A stretch of DNA of 64,000 bases from Kribbella jiaozuonensis (GTDB lineage: Bacteria > Actinomycetota > Actinomycetes > Propionibacteriales > Kribbellaceae), in assembly GCF_005233875.1 (NCBI RefSeq), contig NZ_SZPZ01000004.1:434001-498000 (forward strand), given 5' to 3'. The translations under genes and the position numbers were made by a program. A model generated the notes under the pieces. It was given only the letters and a program-made list of their open reading frames with translations. It was not told the origin of the DNA and did not search any database. Below, in pieces: positions 34,878-43,338 of the stretch (positions within the stretch are counted from its first letter, which is position 1; every line of letters starts with the position of its first letter).

Positions 34878-36230
34878 TCACAAGCCGGCGGCGCTTGGCG
34901 AAGGAGTGTTCGACGGCGGTGCGCTCGACGGGGTGTTGGACGGCGTCGGCGAGGACGAGGTTGACGGCGTACTCCGGCTGGGAGCGCTCGGCGTCGGCGT
35001 GCTCGACGGCGGCGATTGGGAAGGTGTCGGGCTGGTCGAGGGCGTGGTGGTCGGGGTCGCGCTCGGTGTGGGGGTCGGTGATAGAGAGGTAGATGGAGTC
35101 GGCGCGGACTTGGTCGGCTGACTCGAAGCGGATTGGCTCGGGGCAGTCGTGGACGACGATGTGGTCGGCTGCGACGTCGGCGTACTGCTGGTCGCGCCCG
35201 GTTGTGGACCGACGTCGGTCGTCGGGGGCGGCGTCGTCCCGTTGTTGTTGAGCAGGACCACGGCCAGTACGGCGCCGGCCGTCGCGAGGAGGGCGATCCC
35301 GGCCGCTATCCACGTCATCCGTCGATCCCGCTGGGCCTGTGTCGTCGCCGGGCGGGTGTTCACGGGCTCGGTGACAGCGAGCGGTACGGCGGCAGTGGCG
35401 GGGATCGGGGCGGTGGCCGCTACCGGCGTACTGGCACTCAGGGCGCCGGCCTCGATCTCGGCCGCGGTCGGACGGTCGGCCGGATCCTTGGCGAGCATCT
35501 GCAGTAGAACTGCCTCGAACGCGCCGGCGAGCTCGGGCCGTTCGAGGCTCGGCGGAGCCGGATCGGCGTCGACGTGCTGGTACAGGATCGAGGTCGGATG
35601 TTCGCCCGTGAACGGCGGGCGACCGGTGACCAGTTGGTAGAGCACACAACCCAGCGCGTAGACATCGGCCGGTTTGCCGGCCTGCCCACCCTGCGCTCGC
35701 TCGGGCGCGAGGTACTGCGCGCTACCGATGATCTGGCCCGTCCCGGTCAGCGTGCTCGCACCTTCTCCCGGAAGGTGGGCGATGCCGAAGTCGGCGACCT
35801 TGATCGTCCCGTCGGTCGAGATCAGCAGGTTGCTCGGCTTCACGTCCCGGTGGACGACGTCTTCGCGATGCGCGGCGGCCAGACCGGCCGCGCTCTGCTC
35901 GATGATCTCGATCGCGCGGTCCTTCGGCAGCGGACCGTGCTCCTCGAGCTCGTCGGCGACCGATCCGCCCTCGACCAGCTCCATCACCAGGAAGAACCCG
36001 TCGTCGTGCTGACCGAAGTCGTACACAGCGACGACATGGGCGTCGTTCAGGCGCGCGGCAGCACGCGCCTCGCGGTGGAACCGTTCGGCGGCGCGTGGAT
36101 CGCGGTCGGACCGCAGCAGCAACTTGACGGCGACCTCGCGCCGCAGCTGCTCATCCGTACCGCGAAAAACCTCTCCCATGCCGCCTCGGCCGAGAGAGGA
36201 ACCCAATCTGTACCGCTTCGCAACAAACAC
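34878..36230 (-). CDS. Transmembrane Ser/Thr protein kinase (PknB-like)
   Basis: The 450-residue protein has a eukaryotic-type kinase domain (residues 5-265): glycine loop GRGGMGEVF, VAVKLL lysine, catalytic HRDVKPSNL, DFGIAH and YLAPERAQ. A proline/alanine linker, one membrane helix (MTWIAAGIALLATAGAVLAVVLL, about residues 305-327) and a long extracellular tail of Ser, Thr and Pro follow. The tail has no PASTA repeats, so it may span or sense the wall. The GTG at 36230 starts just before the conserved RYRLGSSLG. FHA proteins such as the one at 27617-28342 are typical targets of these kinases. Confidence 0.88.
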   Translation of the reverse strand: MFVAKRYRLGSSLGRGGMGEVFRGTDEQLRREVAVKLLLRSDRDPRAAERFHREARAAARLNDAHVVAVYDFGQHDDGFFLVMELVEGGSVADELEEHGPLPKDRAIEIIEQSAAGLAAAHREDVVHRDVKPSNLLISTDGTIKVADFGIAHLPGEGASTLTGTGQIIGSAQYLAPERAQGGQAGKPADVYALGCVLYQLVTGRPPFTGEHPTSILYQHVDADPAPPSLERPELAGAFEAVLLQMLAKDPADRPTAAEIEAGALSASTPVAATAPIPATAAVPLAVTEPVNTRPATTQAQRDRRMTWIAAGIALLATAGAVLAVVLLNNNGTTPPPTTDVGPQPGATSSTPTSQPTTSSSTTAPSQSASSQPTKSAPTPSTSLSPTPTPSATPTTTPSTSPTPSQSPPSSTPTPSAPSRSTPSTSSSPTPSNTPSSAPPSNTPSPSAAGL

Positions 36231-36286
36231 CCTGACCCCCGTACCCGCGACCCAAACACGGTAACCGGTGGACCAAGGGCCTCGTC

Positions 36287-36320
36287 GTGACAAATGACCG
36301 AGCACAGGGTGACAAACGAC
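36287..36320. repeat. Direct repeat in the kinase/rhomboid intergenic region
   Basis: GTGACAAATGAC (36287-36298) and GTGACAAACGAC (36309-36320) are near-identical copies 22 bp apart, so on the same helix face. They lie between the divergent kinase and rhomboid-like genes and could bind a regulator of either. No regulator is assigned. Confidence 0.4.
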
Positions 36321-36356
36321 TCAGGTACGGCGGCCCCGAAACGTTAAGTTTCCGGT

Positions 36357-36956
36357 GTGACCACTGATACCGCGGCTCGTAACCCGCTCGCAGCGCTCGC
36401 TTTCGGACCACGCAGGCCCCTCCTGACGGCGGCCGTGTTCCTCGTGACACTGGGGTGCGGGATCGCGCAACTGGCGCATCGGCCGCTGTACGACGCCGTC
36501 GTCCGTGACCCGACGCACATCGACAACGGCCAGTGGTACCGCCTGCTCACGGGCATGTTCTTCCAGGACGGCTGGGCTTCCGGCCTGGTCTCGAACCTGA
36601 TCCTGCTCGCGGTGTTCGGCACGATCGCCGAGCGCGCGTTCGGTCGCTGGCGGTGGGCGATCCTGTACTTCGTCTGCGGCTGGTTCGGGCAGCTGATGAG
36701 CTACCTGTGGCTCAACCCGGTCGGCGCCGGCAACTCGATGTGCGTGGCCGGCCTGATCGGCGGCCTGGCCATCCTGATCCTGATGGCTCCCAGCAGGTAC
36801 GGCGTTACGCCGCCGCTACAGCTGCGCATCGCGGCGTACGCCGTCCCCGTCCTGGCCGTGGTCGACACCGCCGTCAGCGACAACCACGGCCTCCCCTGCC
36901 TCCTCGGGATGCTCCTGGGCTACTTCCTCCTGCCCAAGCCCGAACTCAAGGCGTAA
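36357..36956 (+). CDS. Rhomboid-like membrane protein
   Basis: The 199-residue protein has about six hydrophobic segments and a rhomboid outline: NGQWYRLLTGMFFQDGWASGLVSN near the start, a serine in GAGNSMCVAGLIGGL, and a histidine in DNHGLPCLLGMLLGYF. In active rhomboids the Ser lies in GxSG and pairs with a His in a later helix. Here the Ser is followed by Met rather than Gly, so activity is uncertain. The GTG start has no Shine-Dalgarno and may be leaderless. The end overlaps the convergent luciferase-like gene by 11 bases. Confidence 0.75.
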   Translation: MTTDTAARNPLAALAFGPRRPLLTAAVFLVTLGCGIAQLAHRPLYDAVVRDPTHIDNGQWYRLLTGMFFQDGWASGLVSNLILLAVFGTIAERAFGRWRWAILYFVCGWFGQLMSYLWLNPVGAGNSMCVAGLIGGLAILILMAPSRYGVTPPLQLRIAAYAVPVLAVVDTAVSDNHGLPCLLGMLLGYFLLPKPELKA

Positions 36957-37908
36957 CCGCCCCAACCTGCCGAGCCGCCTCGATGACTTCGCCGAGGAGC
37001 TCGAGCCATTCGTCTACGTCGGAAGCCTGCAAGCCTTCGTCGAGGCCGAGGCCCTGGCCGCCGGCGAGATAGACCTGAGTCGCACCGGCCTCGCGGGCGG
37101 CGAGCAGGTCCTCGGCGATCTGCTTCGGGGATCCGCCGAGGAACGGGCGGCCGTCGCCGATCGGGTCGCGGGTGATCGGGGTCGGCCAGGGCGCTTGATT
37201 GACGACCATGAGGTCCCCGGGATCACGACCCGCTTCCCGCGCGGCGGCATGGAGCGTGGACACGATGCCGCGCAGTTCCTGCGCCGACGAGGTGATCGGG
37301 ATCAGGCCGTCCGCGATCCGCCCGGCGCGCTTGACGGCAGCCGGCGCATTCGCAGCCAGCAGTACCGGGATGCGCGCCTGGATCGGCTTCGGGTTCACCT
37401 GCGACGGCGCGATCCGGTAGAACTCGCCTTCGTGCTCGACCGGATCCGGTCCCCACGCGGCGCGCATCGCCATGATGACTTCTTCCGTACGGGCGCCTCT
37501 GCGATTGCTCGACACGTTCGCGGTCTCGAATTCGTTCTCCTGCCAGCCCTGCCCCAGACCGGCGATGACCCGCCCGCCGCTGATCCTGTCCAGCGTGGCG
37601 AACCGGCGGGCCAGCATCACCGGCACATGCAGCGGCGCGACCATGATCGCCGTACCCAGCTTGATCCGCTCGGTCACGGCGGCGACGTAGCTCAGCGTCT
37701 CGAGCGGTTCGTACGTCGAGCCGTAGAACTCCGGCAGCATTTGGGGCTCACCACCCGTCCACAGCACGACCTTGTCGAGTGGCCGAAGCAGGCGTTCGAA
37801 CGTCCACAAGGCGTTGTAGCCAAGGCGTTCCGCCTCCTTCGCGACCTTGACGATCGTCTCGGGCGAGGTCTGCGGCCCGGCAGTGGGCAGCGCGAGACCG
37901 AGTTCCAT
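36946..37908 (-). CDS. LLM-class, probably F420-dependent, oxidoreductase
   Basis: This 320-residue luciferase-like protein contains LGLALPTAGPQTSPE, LSYVAAVTERIKLGTAI, RFATLDRISGGRVIAGLGQGW and IPVLLAANAPAAVKRAG, typical of actinobacterial F420-dependent members. GGAGG lies five bases before the ATG at 37908. It follows the HD-domain gene by 12 bases and is probably co-transcribed with it. The substrate is unknown. It is only distantly similar to the luciferase-like protein at 6010-6870. Confidence 0.85.
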   Translation of the reverse strand: MELGLALPTAGPQTSPETIVKVAKEAERLGYNALWTFERLLRPLDKVVLWTGGEPQMLPEFYGSTYEPLETLSYVAAVTERIKLGTAIMVAPLHVPVMLARRFATLDRISGGRVIAGLGQGWQENEFETANVSSNRRGARTEEVIMAMRAAWGPDPVEHEGEFYRIAPSQVNPKPIQARIPVLLAANAPAAVKRAGRIADGLIPITSSAQELRGIVSTLHAAAREAGRDPGDLMVVNQAPWPTPITRDPIGDGRPFLGGSPKQIAEDLLAAREAGATQVYLAGGQGLGLDEGLQASDVDEWLELLGEVIEAARQVGAVTP

Positions 37909-37920
37909 TGAGTCCTCCAA

Positions 37921-38523
37921 CTACTGGATGTCGAGTGGGTTCACGGTGATCCGATCGGCCAGACCGGACCGGATCGCGCGCGCGGCGGAGCTGTTGGTCT
38001 TGCGGTCGGCCTGGGCCTGGAAGCAGGCGAGGAACTCGTCGGTGAGCCCGAGCCTCGGGAAGTCCCGGAGTACTTCGGCGCGGAACGCGCTACTCAAGGC
38101 GTCGACGTCCTTACCCACGATGTCCAGCGCGGCCGCCCGCGAGATCAGATGACCTTCGGGATCGACGGTCACATCCGTGTCGGGCACCATGTGCCGGACG
38201 ATCACCTCGCCGAGGCGTTCGCGGCGCTCACCCGGCCAGCCGGCTCCGGCGGCGAAGACGCGCGCGACATGGCCGCCGGCCTCCTCGAACGAAACGGTGT
38301 GGCTGTCGAACTCCGGTGCGAGCGCGATGTCGTGGAACATCGCGGCGGCGAACAACAGCTCAGCGTCGTACTGAATGCCTTCCTGCTCGCCGAAAGCAGC
38401 CGCCCAGAGGTAAACGCGTCGCGAGTGGCTCAGCAAGGCGGGGGTCAGGTAGCTCGAGGCCACCTCCAACGCCGCCGACGAGGCAGCCGTGGCCGGAATC
38501 GCGAGGTCAGACGTAGTGATCAT
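37921..38523 (-). CDS. HD-domain phosphohydrolase-like protein
   Basis: The 200-residue protein carries an HD domain: HSRRVYLWA (first His), FAAAMFHDIALAPEF (HD pair), and a later VIVRHMVPD region. HD proteins are metal-dependent phosphohydrolases acting on nucleotides or related compounds; small ones like this are often of unknown substrate. No signal peptide is visible. The gene lies just upstream of a luciferase-like gene and is divergent from an MDR reductase gene, with 90 bases between the starts. Confidence 0.8.
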   Translation of the reverse strand: MITTSDLAIPATAASSAALEVASSYLTPALLSHSRRVYLWAAAFGEQEGIQYDAELLFAAAMFHDIALAPEFDSHTVSFEEAGGHVARVFAAGAGWPGERRERLGEVIVRHMVPDTDVTVDPEGHLISRAAALDIVGKDVDALSSAFRAEVLRDFPRLGLTDEFLACFQAQADRKTNSSAARAIRSGLADRITVNPLDIQ

Positions 38524-38613
38524 GCTTCGACGGTATGGCGGAAAAGGCCCCCATCGTTGGTCCAATCCGACATGATGAACGTGGGCCACCGACCACACCG
38601 GAGAGGACCATCC

Positions 38614-39516
38614 ATGCGTGCCATCACAGCCGGGGACCGCGCGGCCGGAGTCGGCGGACTGTCGCTGACCGAGCTGCCGTACCCGCACGCCTCCGAGAAC
38701 GACGTCATCGTGCAGGTGCACGCAGCCGGCTTCACACGCGGCGAGCTGGACTGGCCGGGGACGTGGACCGACCGCGCCGGACGCGACCGCACGCCGACGA
38801 TCCCCGGCCACGAACTGTCGGGCGTGGTCGCCGAGCTCGGCTACGGCACGACCGGGATCACGGTCGGCCAACGGGTCTTCGGGCTGGCGGACTGGACCCG
38901 CAACGGCACCCTCGCCGAGTACGTCGCTGTCGAGGCTCGCAACCTGGCCCCGCTGCCGACCGATGTCGACGACATCGCGGCAGCCGCGCTACCGATCTCC
39001 GGGCTGACGGCTTGGCAGGGCCTGTTCGACCACGCGCATCTGCAGGCGGGCCAATCCATCCTCGTCCACGGAGTCGCCGGCGCCGTCGGTTCCATCGTCG
39101 CGCAACTGGCTCGCGAGACCGGCGCCCACATCATCGGCACGGGTCGAGCCGCCGACCGCGCCGCAGCCGCCCAGGTGGGCGTGCACGAGTTCCTCGACCT
39201 GGACAGCGAGCGCTTGGAGGACGCCGGCGAGGTCGACGTCGTCTTCGACGTGATCGGCGGTGAGATCCGCGATCGCTCCACGGCGTTGGTACGCGCCGGC
39301 GGCACGCTCGTCACCATCCCCGATCCGCCGACCGTCCACCCCACAGGCGGCCGCGCGATCTTCTTCGTCGTCGAGCCCAACCGCGAACAACTCAACCAAC
39401 TCGCCGCCCGGCTTCGCGAGGGCCGGCTGGTCCCCGTCGTCACCACCGTCCGCCCACTCGCCGAAGCCCCCGAGGCCTTCACCGAACGCGGCAGAACGAT
39501 CATCACCGTCACCTGA
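38614..39516 (+). CDS. MDR-family NADP-dependent oxidoreductase
   Basis: The 300-residue protein has the MDR fold without zinc ligands: VHAAGFTRGELDWPGTW, IPGHELSGVVAELG, the nucleotide-binding VHGVAGAVGSIVAQLARE, then DVVFDVIGGEIRDRS. It ends with an MDR C-terminal strand and helix. It probably reduces enones or quinones with NADPH. GAGAGGA precedes the ATG at 38614. It is divergent from the HD-LLM gene pair, with which it may share a promoter region. Confidence 0.85.
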   Translation: MRAITAGDRAAGVGGLSLTELPYPHASENDVIVQVHAAGFTRGELDWPGTWTDRAGRDRTPTIPGHELSGVVAELGYGTTGITVGQRVFGLADWTRNGTLAEYVAVEARNLAPLPTDVDDIAAAALPISGLTAWQGLFDHAHLQAGQSILVHGVAGAVGSIVAQLARETGAHIIGTGRAADRAAAAQVGVHEFLDLDSERLEDAGEVDVVFDVIGGEIRDRSTALVRAGGTLVTIPDPPTVHPTGGRAIFFVVEPNREQLNQLAARLREGRLVPVVTTVRPLAEAPEAFTERGRTIITVT

Positions 39517-39566
39517 AGTCCGGGTGCTGTGAACTGCGCCGGTGAGGGCACCGGCACACTGGGACC

Positions 39567-40589
39567 GTGCCGTCGAAGGACAAGACCCGGACCCGGCCGG
39601 CCTGGTACCGCCGGTTGTGGTCCGCGGTGTCGTTGGTCATCCTGTTCGCCGTCGTCGAGTACGTCGTACTCCCGAAGCTCGCCCTGGCGCGAGAGTCGCT
39701 GCACCGCGTGTCGGAGCTCAACCCGGCCTGGCTGGTCCTCGCGGTCGTGCTCGAAGCGTCCAGCCTGGTCTGCTACTCGCTCTTCAGCCGCGCCCTCCTC
39801 GGCAAGGACCACCTCCCGTTCTTCTGGATCCTGCGATCCGACCTCACCGGGTACGGCGTCAGCCACGTCGTACCCGGCGGCGCCGCGACGGCGACAGCGC
39901 TGCGCTTCCGGCTGCTCGTCATGGGCGGTGCGCAGCCCACGAACGTGACGGCGACCGTCACCGCGGAGGCGATCGGTTCCCCGCTCGCGCTGGTCCTGCT
40001 TGCCTGGCTGACGTCGATCCCGGCGGTGTTCCTGCGCGAGGCAAGCACGGCGTACCTGATCATGTTCCTGGTCGGGTTGGGCGTGCTGGTCTGCGCCTTC
40101 CTCGCCGACCGCGGGGCTTCCAGCATCGAACACCTCGCCGCCCGGCTGCTGCGGGCGATCCTCGGCCGGCTCCCCCAGCGGGTCCGACCGTGGATCTCGA
40201 CCGTCGCGCGCCGGCTGCGCGATGTCGTCGCGGATCCCGAAGTACGCAAGGCGTTCCTCAGCTGGGCAACGCTGAACTGGCTCCTCGACGCCGCCGTCCT
40301 CTGGACCTTCCTCGCCGCCTACGGTGAGCGGGTCCACCCGATCGCGGTGCTGATCGCGTACTGCGCCGCGAACCTGGCCGCCGTCGTACCGCTCACCCCC
40401 GGCGGCATCGGCGTCGTCGAGGGCATCGCGGTCTCGTCACTCATCGGCTTCGGCGTCGACGGGCAGGCCGCGCTGCTCGCCGTACTCTCCTGGCGACTCC
40501 TCCAGTTCTGGGCACCGGTCCCGCTCGCCGGCCTCTGCTACTTGAGCCTGCGGGCCCAGGGCGCACTGACCCCGGCGAAGCAGACCTAG
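39567..40589 (+). CDS. Lysylphosphatidylglycerol synthase-like/UPF0104 membrane protein
   Basis: The 340-residue protein has about eight hydrophobic segments and the UPF0104/LPG-flippase pattern: SLFSRALLGKDHLPFFWILR, GYGVSHVVPGGAATATALRF, and late AANLAAVVPLTPGGIGVVEG. No synthase domain is present. Relatives are membrane proteins of glycolipid or phospholipid metabolism, some with flippase activity; no substrate is assigned here. It starts with GTG at 39567, and its stop lies two bases before the convergent Gfo/Idh gene's stop. Confidence 0.83.
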   Translation: MPSKDKTRTRPAWYRRLWSAVSLVILFAVVEYVVLPKLALARESLHRVSELNPAWLVLAVVLEASSLVCYSLFSRALLGKDHLPFFWILRSDLTGYGVSHVVPGGAATATALRFRLLVMGGAQPTNVTATVTAEAIGSPLALVLLAWLTSIPAVFLREASTAYLIMFLVGLGVLVCAFLADRGASSIEHLAARLLRAILGRLPQRVRPWISTVARRLRDVVADPEVRKAFLSWATLNWLLDAAVLWTFLAAYGERVHPIAVLIAYCAANLAAVVPLTPGGIGVVEGIAVSSLIGFGVDGQAALLAVLSWRLLQFWAPVPLAGLCYLSLRAQGALTPAKQT

Positions 40590-40591
40590 AG

Positions 40592-41644
40592 CTACTTCGC
40601 CGCGCCTCGGAGAGTTGCCTGCTGCTGGGCCTTCAGGGCCAGGCGCATGGTCTCGAACGTGTGCTCCTGCGGCGCGGCCGAGGTGGTCCGCTCCTGCACG
40701 TCGCGCACGAGGTCGGCGTAGTACGTCGTCTGGACCTTCGAGCAGTCGATGTACTGCGTACCCTCCTGGTTGACCAGGAACAGGTGATCGCCGCCGTCGC
40801 GGCCCGCGATGTCGACGTACTTGCGGAGCTCGATGTAGCCGTCGGTGCCGAGGATCATCAGGCGACCGTCGCCCCAGGTCCCCAGACCGTCCGGCGTGTA
40901 CCAGTCGACCCTGATGTAGCCCTGGGCGTTCTCGCTGCGGAGCAGGATCTCGCCGAAGTCCTGCAGGCCCGGCTCGTCCGGGTTGGCGAAGTTCCCGACC
41001 GTGCTCGCGACGACCTCGGCCGTCCGCGCGCCGGTGAACCAGAGGAACTGGTCGATCTGGTGCGAGGCGATATCGGTCAGGATTCCGCCGTACCGGCTCT
41101 TGTCGTAGAACCAGTCCGGCCGACCGGCGCCGCCGCCGAGGTGGCCGCGGTCGCCGATCCGGTGCGGGCCGATGCCGATGGTCTGTACGACGGTCCCGAT
41201 CTTGCCCTCGCGGACCAGCTCGCCCGCCTTCATCACGCTGGGCACCTCGAACCGCTCGGAGAACGTCACCGACCAGAACCGCCCGCTCTGGTCGACCGCC
41301 TTCTTGATCTCCTCCAGCTCCTCGAGACTCACGCAGCCGGGCTTGTCGGTCACGACGTCCTTGCCGGCCCGCAACGCGGTGATGGCGATCGATGCCCGTC
41401 GATCCGGTACGGCGGCGGTCACGATCAGGTCGATCCCGTCCCGCCCGAGCAGCTCCTCCGGACTCTCGGCCACCGGAACGTCCGGGTACTGCTCGCGGAG
41501 CCGGGTCGCGATCGCGGCGGACGGATCGTCGGTCGCCATCCCGACGAACTCCGCGCCGGCCCGGATCAGGCCTGCGACCTGACCGAAGATGTGCGCGTGG
41601 TCGAGCCCAACGGCGGCGAACCTGACAGCGTGCGTGGAAGTCAC
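40592..41644 (-). CDS. Gfo/Idh/MocA-family oxidoreductase
   Basis: The 350-residue protein has the N-terminal Rossmann fold of the family (FAAVGLDHAHIFGQVAGL), the nicotinamide loop KDVVTDKPGCVSLEEL, and the C-terminal alpha/beta domain with RYGGILTDIASHQIDQFLWF, which holds the likely catalytic residues. Family members use NAD(P) to oxidise or reduce sugars and inositols. It is a single gene behind a perfect LacI-type palindrome at 41700-41713, which points to sugar-dependent repression. The GTG at 41644 starts right before the Rossmann motif. Confidence 0.87.
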   Translation of the reverse strand: MTSTHAVRFAAVGLDHAHIFGQVAGLIRAGAEFVGMATDDPSAAIATRLREQYPDVPVAESPEELLGRDGIDLIVTAAVPDRRASIAITALRAGKDVVTDKPGCVSLEELEEIKKAVDQSGRFWSVTFSERFEVPSVMKAGELVREGKIGTVVQTIGIGPHRIGDRGHLGGGAGRPDWFYDKSRYGGILTDIASHQIDQFLWFTGARTAEVVASTVGNFANPDEPGLQDFGEILLRSENAQGYIRVDWYTPDGLGTWGDGRLMILGTDGYIELRKYVDIAGRDGGDHLFLVNQEGTQYIDCSKVQTTYYADLVRDVQERTTSAAPQEHTFETMRLALKAQQQATLRGAAK

Positions 41645-41699
41645 CCGTACTCCTCGATACTCGGCAGCTGTTCAACTCCTACTCACCCTATGCCAAGTC

Positions 41700-41713
41700 G
41701 GCAAGCGCTTGCC
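41700..41713. promoter_or_regulatory. LacI-family operator before the Gfo/Idh/MocA gene
   Basis: GGCAAGCGCTTGCC is a perfect 14-bp palindrome with the central CG of LacI/GalR operators. It lies 55 bases upstream of the Gfo/Idh/MocA start codon. No LacI-family gene is present in the window, so the repressor must be encoded elsewhere. Confidence 0.65.
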
Positions 41714-41836
41714 AACCTCTGGCGAGCCGCATGTTCTCGCTACCCCGATCGAGTGTCGCCCCGGTACGCGGCTCCCCCGGGCGCGGCGGCCGCCCTACGG
41801 TGAGGCCAGATCGGAACGGCGGAGAGGGGTCCGGCG

Positions 41837-42418
41837 ATGGCCAGATCACACGACCTCGAGTACGAAGCTGAGTACGAGGACGAGTTCGAGTACGAGGCGC
41901 CCACGCCGCGACTGCGGATCCGGGTCGTGCACGGCCGGTCCTGGGGTGCGGACCGCGAGTTCGAGGACGAGGGCGACTTCTTCGATCCGGTCCCGCCGCC
42001 GGCGGGCGCGCGGCTGCTGACCCGGTTCGCCTTCGGCGGCGCCTCCCTCACCGCCGCGCACCGGCGGGTGATCGTGCAGCTCGCGAAGGATCTGCTCCGC
42101 GACGGGCCGATGGGGAATCTCGACTGCCTGAACGTCACGATCGTCGGGCACGAGGACGAACTCGGTGAGCCGGCCCGGTTCGGCGCTCTCGGGCAGCGGC
42201 GTGCGGAAGCCGTCACCAAGGCGCTCGCCGACGAGATGCAGCGCCAGGTCGCGCGGATCCCGGCCGCCTCCCGGCCGCGCGGGCAGTTCGTCATCACCGT
42301 CCAGACCCTCGGCCCGACCAGGCCGATGCGATCGAACCTGACCGCGGACGGCCGGTCGCTCAACCGCCGGGTCGAGGTAACCGTCGGCCGCCCGAGCCTG
42401 TGCCCGGATGTGGTCTGA
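41837..42418 (+). CDS. OmpA-like domain protein with acidic Tyr/Glu N-terminus
   Basis: The 193-residue protein has two parts. The N-terminus is an acidic aromatic repeat (DLEYEAEYEDEFEYEAP), and a second acidic patch lies at about residues 40-50. The C-terminal part, from about 65 to 185, reads as an OmpA-like (MotB/Pal) domain: LTAAHRRVIVQLAKDLL, VTIVGHEDELG, ALGQRRAEAVTKALADEM and ending SLNRRVEVTV. OmpA-like domains usually bind peptidoglycan, but no signal peptide is present. The GAGAGGGG before the ATG supports the start. Its 3' end overlaps the convergent gene by 59 bases. Confidence 0.75.
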   Translation: MARSHDLEYEAEYEDEFEYEAPTPRLRIRVVHGRSWGADREFEDEGDFFDPVPPPAGARLLTRFAFGGASLTAAHRRVIVQLAKDLLRDGPMGNLDCLNVTIVGHEDELGEPARFGALGQRRAEAVTKALADEMQRQVARIPAASRPRGQFVITVQTLGPTRPMRSNLTADGRSLNRRVEVTVGRPSLCPDVV

Positions 42419-43310
42419 CCGGCAGTAGCCGATGAGCGAGTCGGAGTACGACGGACGCCGGCGGCCGCCAGACCTCGCGGTCGTCGAGCGCCCACGCATA
42501 GGTCAAGGCGCCGTCGGTGATGCAGTCGAGGAGACCCGGTTCCGCCAGCTCGTGCGCGGACCATTCGTAGAGCTGTTGCAGGCGCGGGACGATCACGCCG
42601 TAGTCGAGGAGCCGGCCAAGTCCCAGCTCTTCACCGAGGTAGAAGCGCACGTCGTCCCGAAGGGGGTATTCGTCCGGCAGCACGCGGGACAGCTGGAAGA
42701 AGATCCCGGTCATCCCGAGCCTCGGGTCGCCGAGGAGTGGAGCGAGCGGGCGAAGCCAGCCCAGTGCGAGCCGAGGTGCCGCGACGAGGGCGTGCGCGTA
42801 GAGGACGCGGCAGAGTACGACGTTCATGAAAAAGCGCTCGGCGGCCGTCTCCGCCTCAGCCAGCTGGCGATGTTCGACGTACCCCGCGATCACGCTGCCG
42901 TTGTGCGCCCGCCACCAGGCCCGAGCGGTCGGGTACTCCGCGAACGACAACCAGAAGCCGACCGTCCGCGACGAAGGCGTTCCGGGCAGGTCCCCGCTCA
43001 GCGCGACGGCCTCGCATCCGTCCCGGAGTACCCGCTCGTTGACCGCACGCCACCACGGACTGCCGGGCTGGTCGCTGGTCGGCGGCTGCAGCACACCGCG
43101 ACTCAACTCCCACCGCATCGCGGCCGCCGCGGCTCGTCGGTAGGGCAGATGCTGCGGTGCCTTGCCGTACGGGCCGTAGTAGCAGCGCTGCATCAGGGCG
43201 AGCCGGCCGGACGGGTCGTCGCGGACTGCCGCCACCTGCTGCGCGGCCCAGTCTGCAGCCGTCGTCTGAGGACTCACCGACACAGAGTCCCACCTGCTCC
43301 GCCCCTTCAT
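42360..43310 (-). CDS. Hypothetical protein of unknown family
   Basis: The protein has up to 316 residues; a GTG at 43277 would give 305. It is rich in Arg, Ala, Leu and Trp, with segments such as MQRCYYGPYGKAPQHLPYRR and WWRAHNGSVIAGYVEHRQLA. It is predicted mostly helical, with no signal peptide or clear membrane segment. I recognise no domain. It starts 28 bases after the aquaporin stop on the same strand. Its last 59 bases overlap the convergent OmpA-like gene. Confidence 0.62.
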   Translation of the reverse strand: MKGRSRWDSVSVSPQTTAADWAAQQVAAVRDDPSGRLALMQRCYYGPYGKAPQHLPYRRAAAAAMRWELSRGVLQPPTSDQPGSPWWRAVNERVLRDGCEAVALSGDLPGTPSSRTVGFWLSFAEYPTARAWWRAHNGSVIAGYVEHRQLAEAETAAERFFMNVVLCRVLYAHALVAAPRLALGWLRPLAPLLGDPRLGMTGIFFQLSRVLPDEYPLRDDVRFYLGEELGLGRLLDYGVIVPRLQQLYEWSAHELAEPGLLDCITDGALTYAWALDDREVWRPPASVVLRLAHRLLPVRPHPGTGSGGRRLPRPGG

Positions 43311-43338
43311 CGAGGCGCGGAGCAGGTGGTCGGCGCCG

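Noticed and set aside
34881..35250. Tandem DNA repeat next to the quinone reductase
   Set aside because: This is the coding sequence of the kinase's Ser/Thr/Pro-rich extracellular tail, which gives low-complexity DNA.
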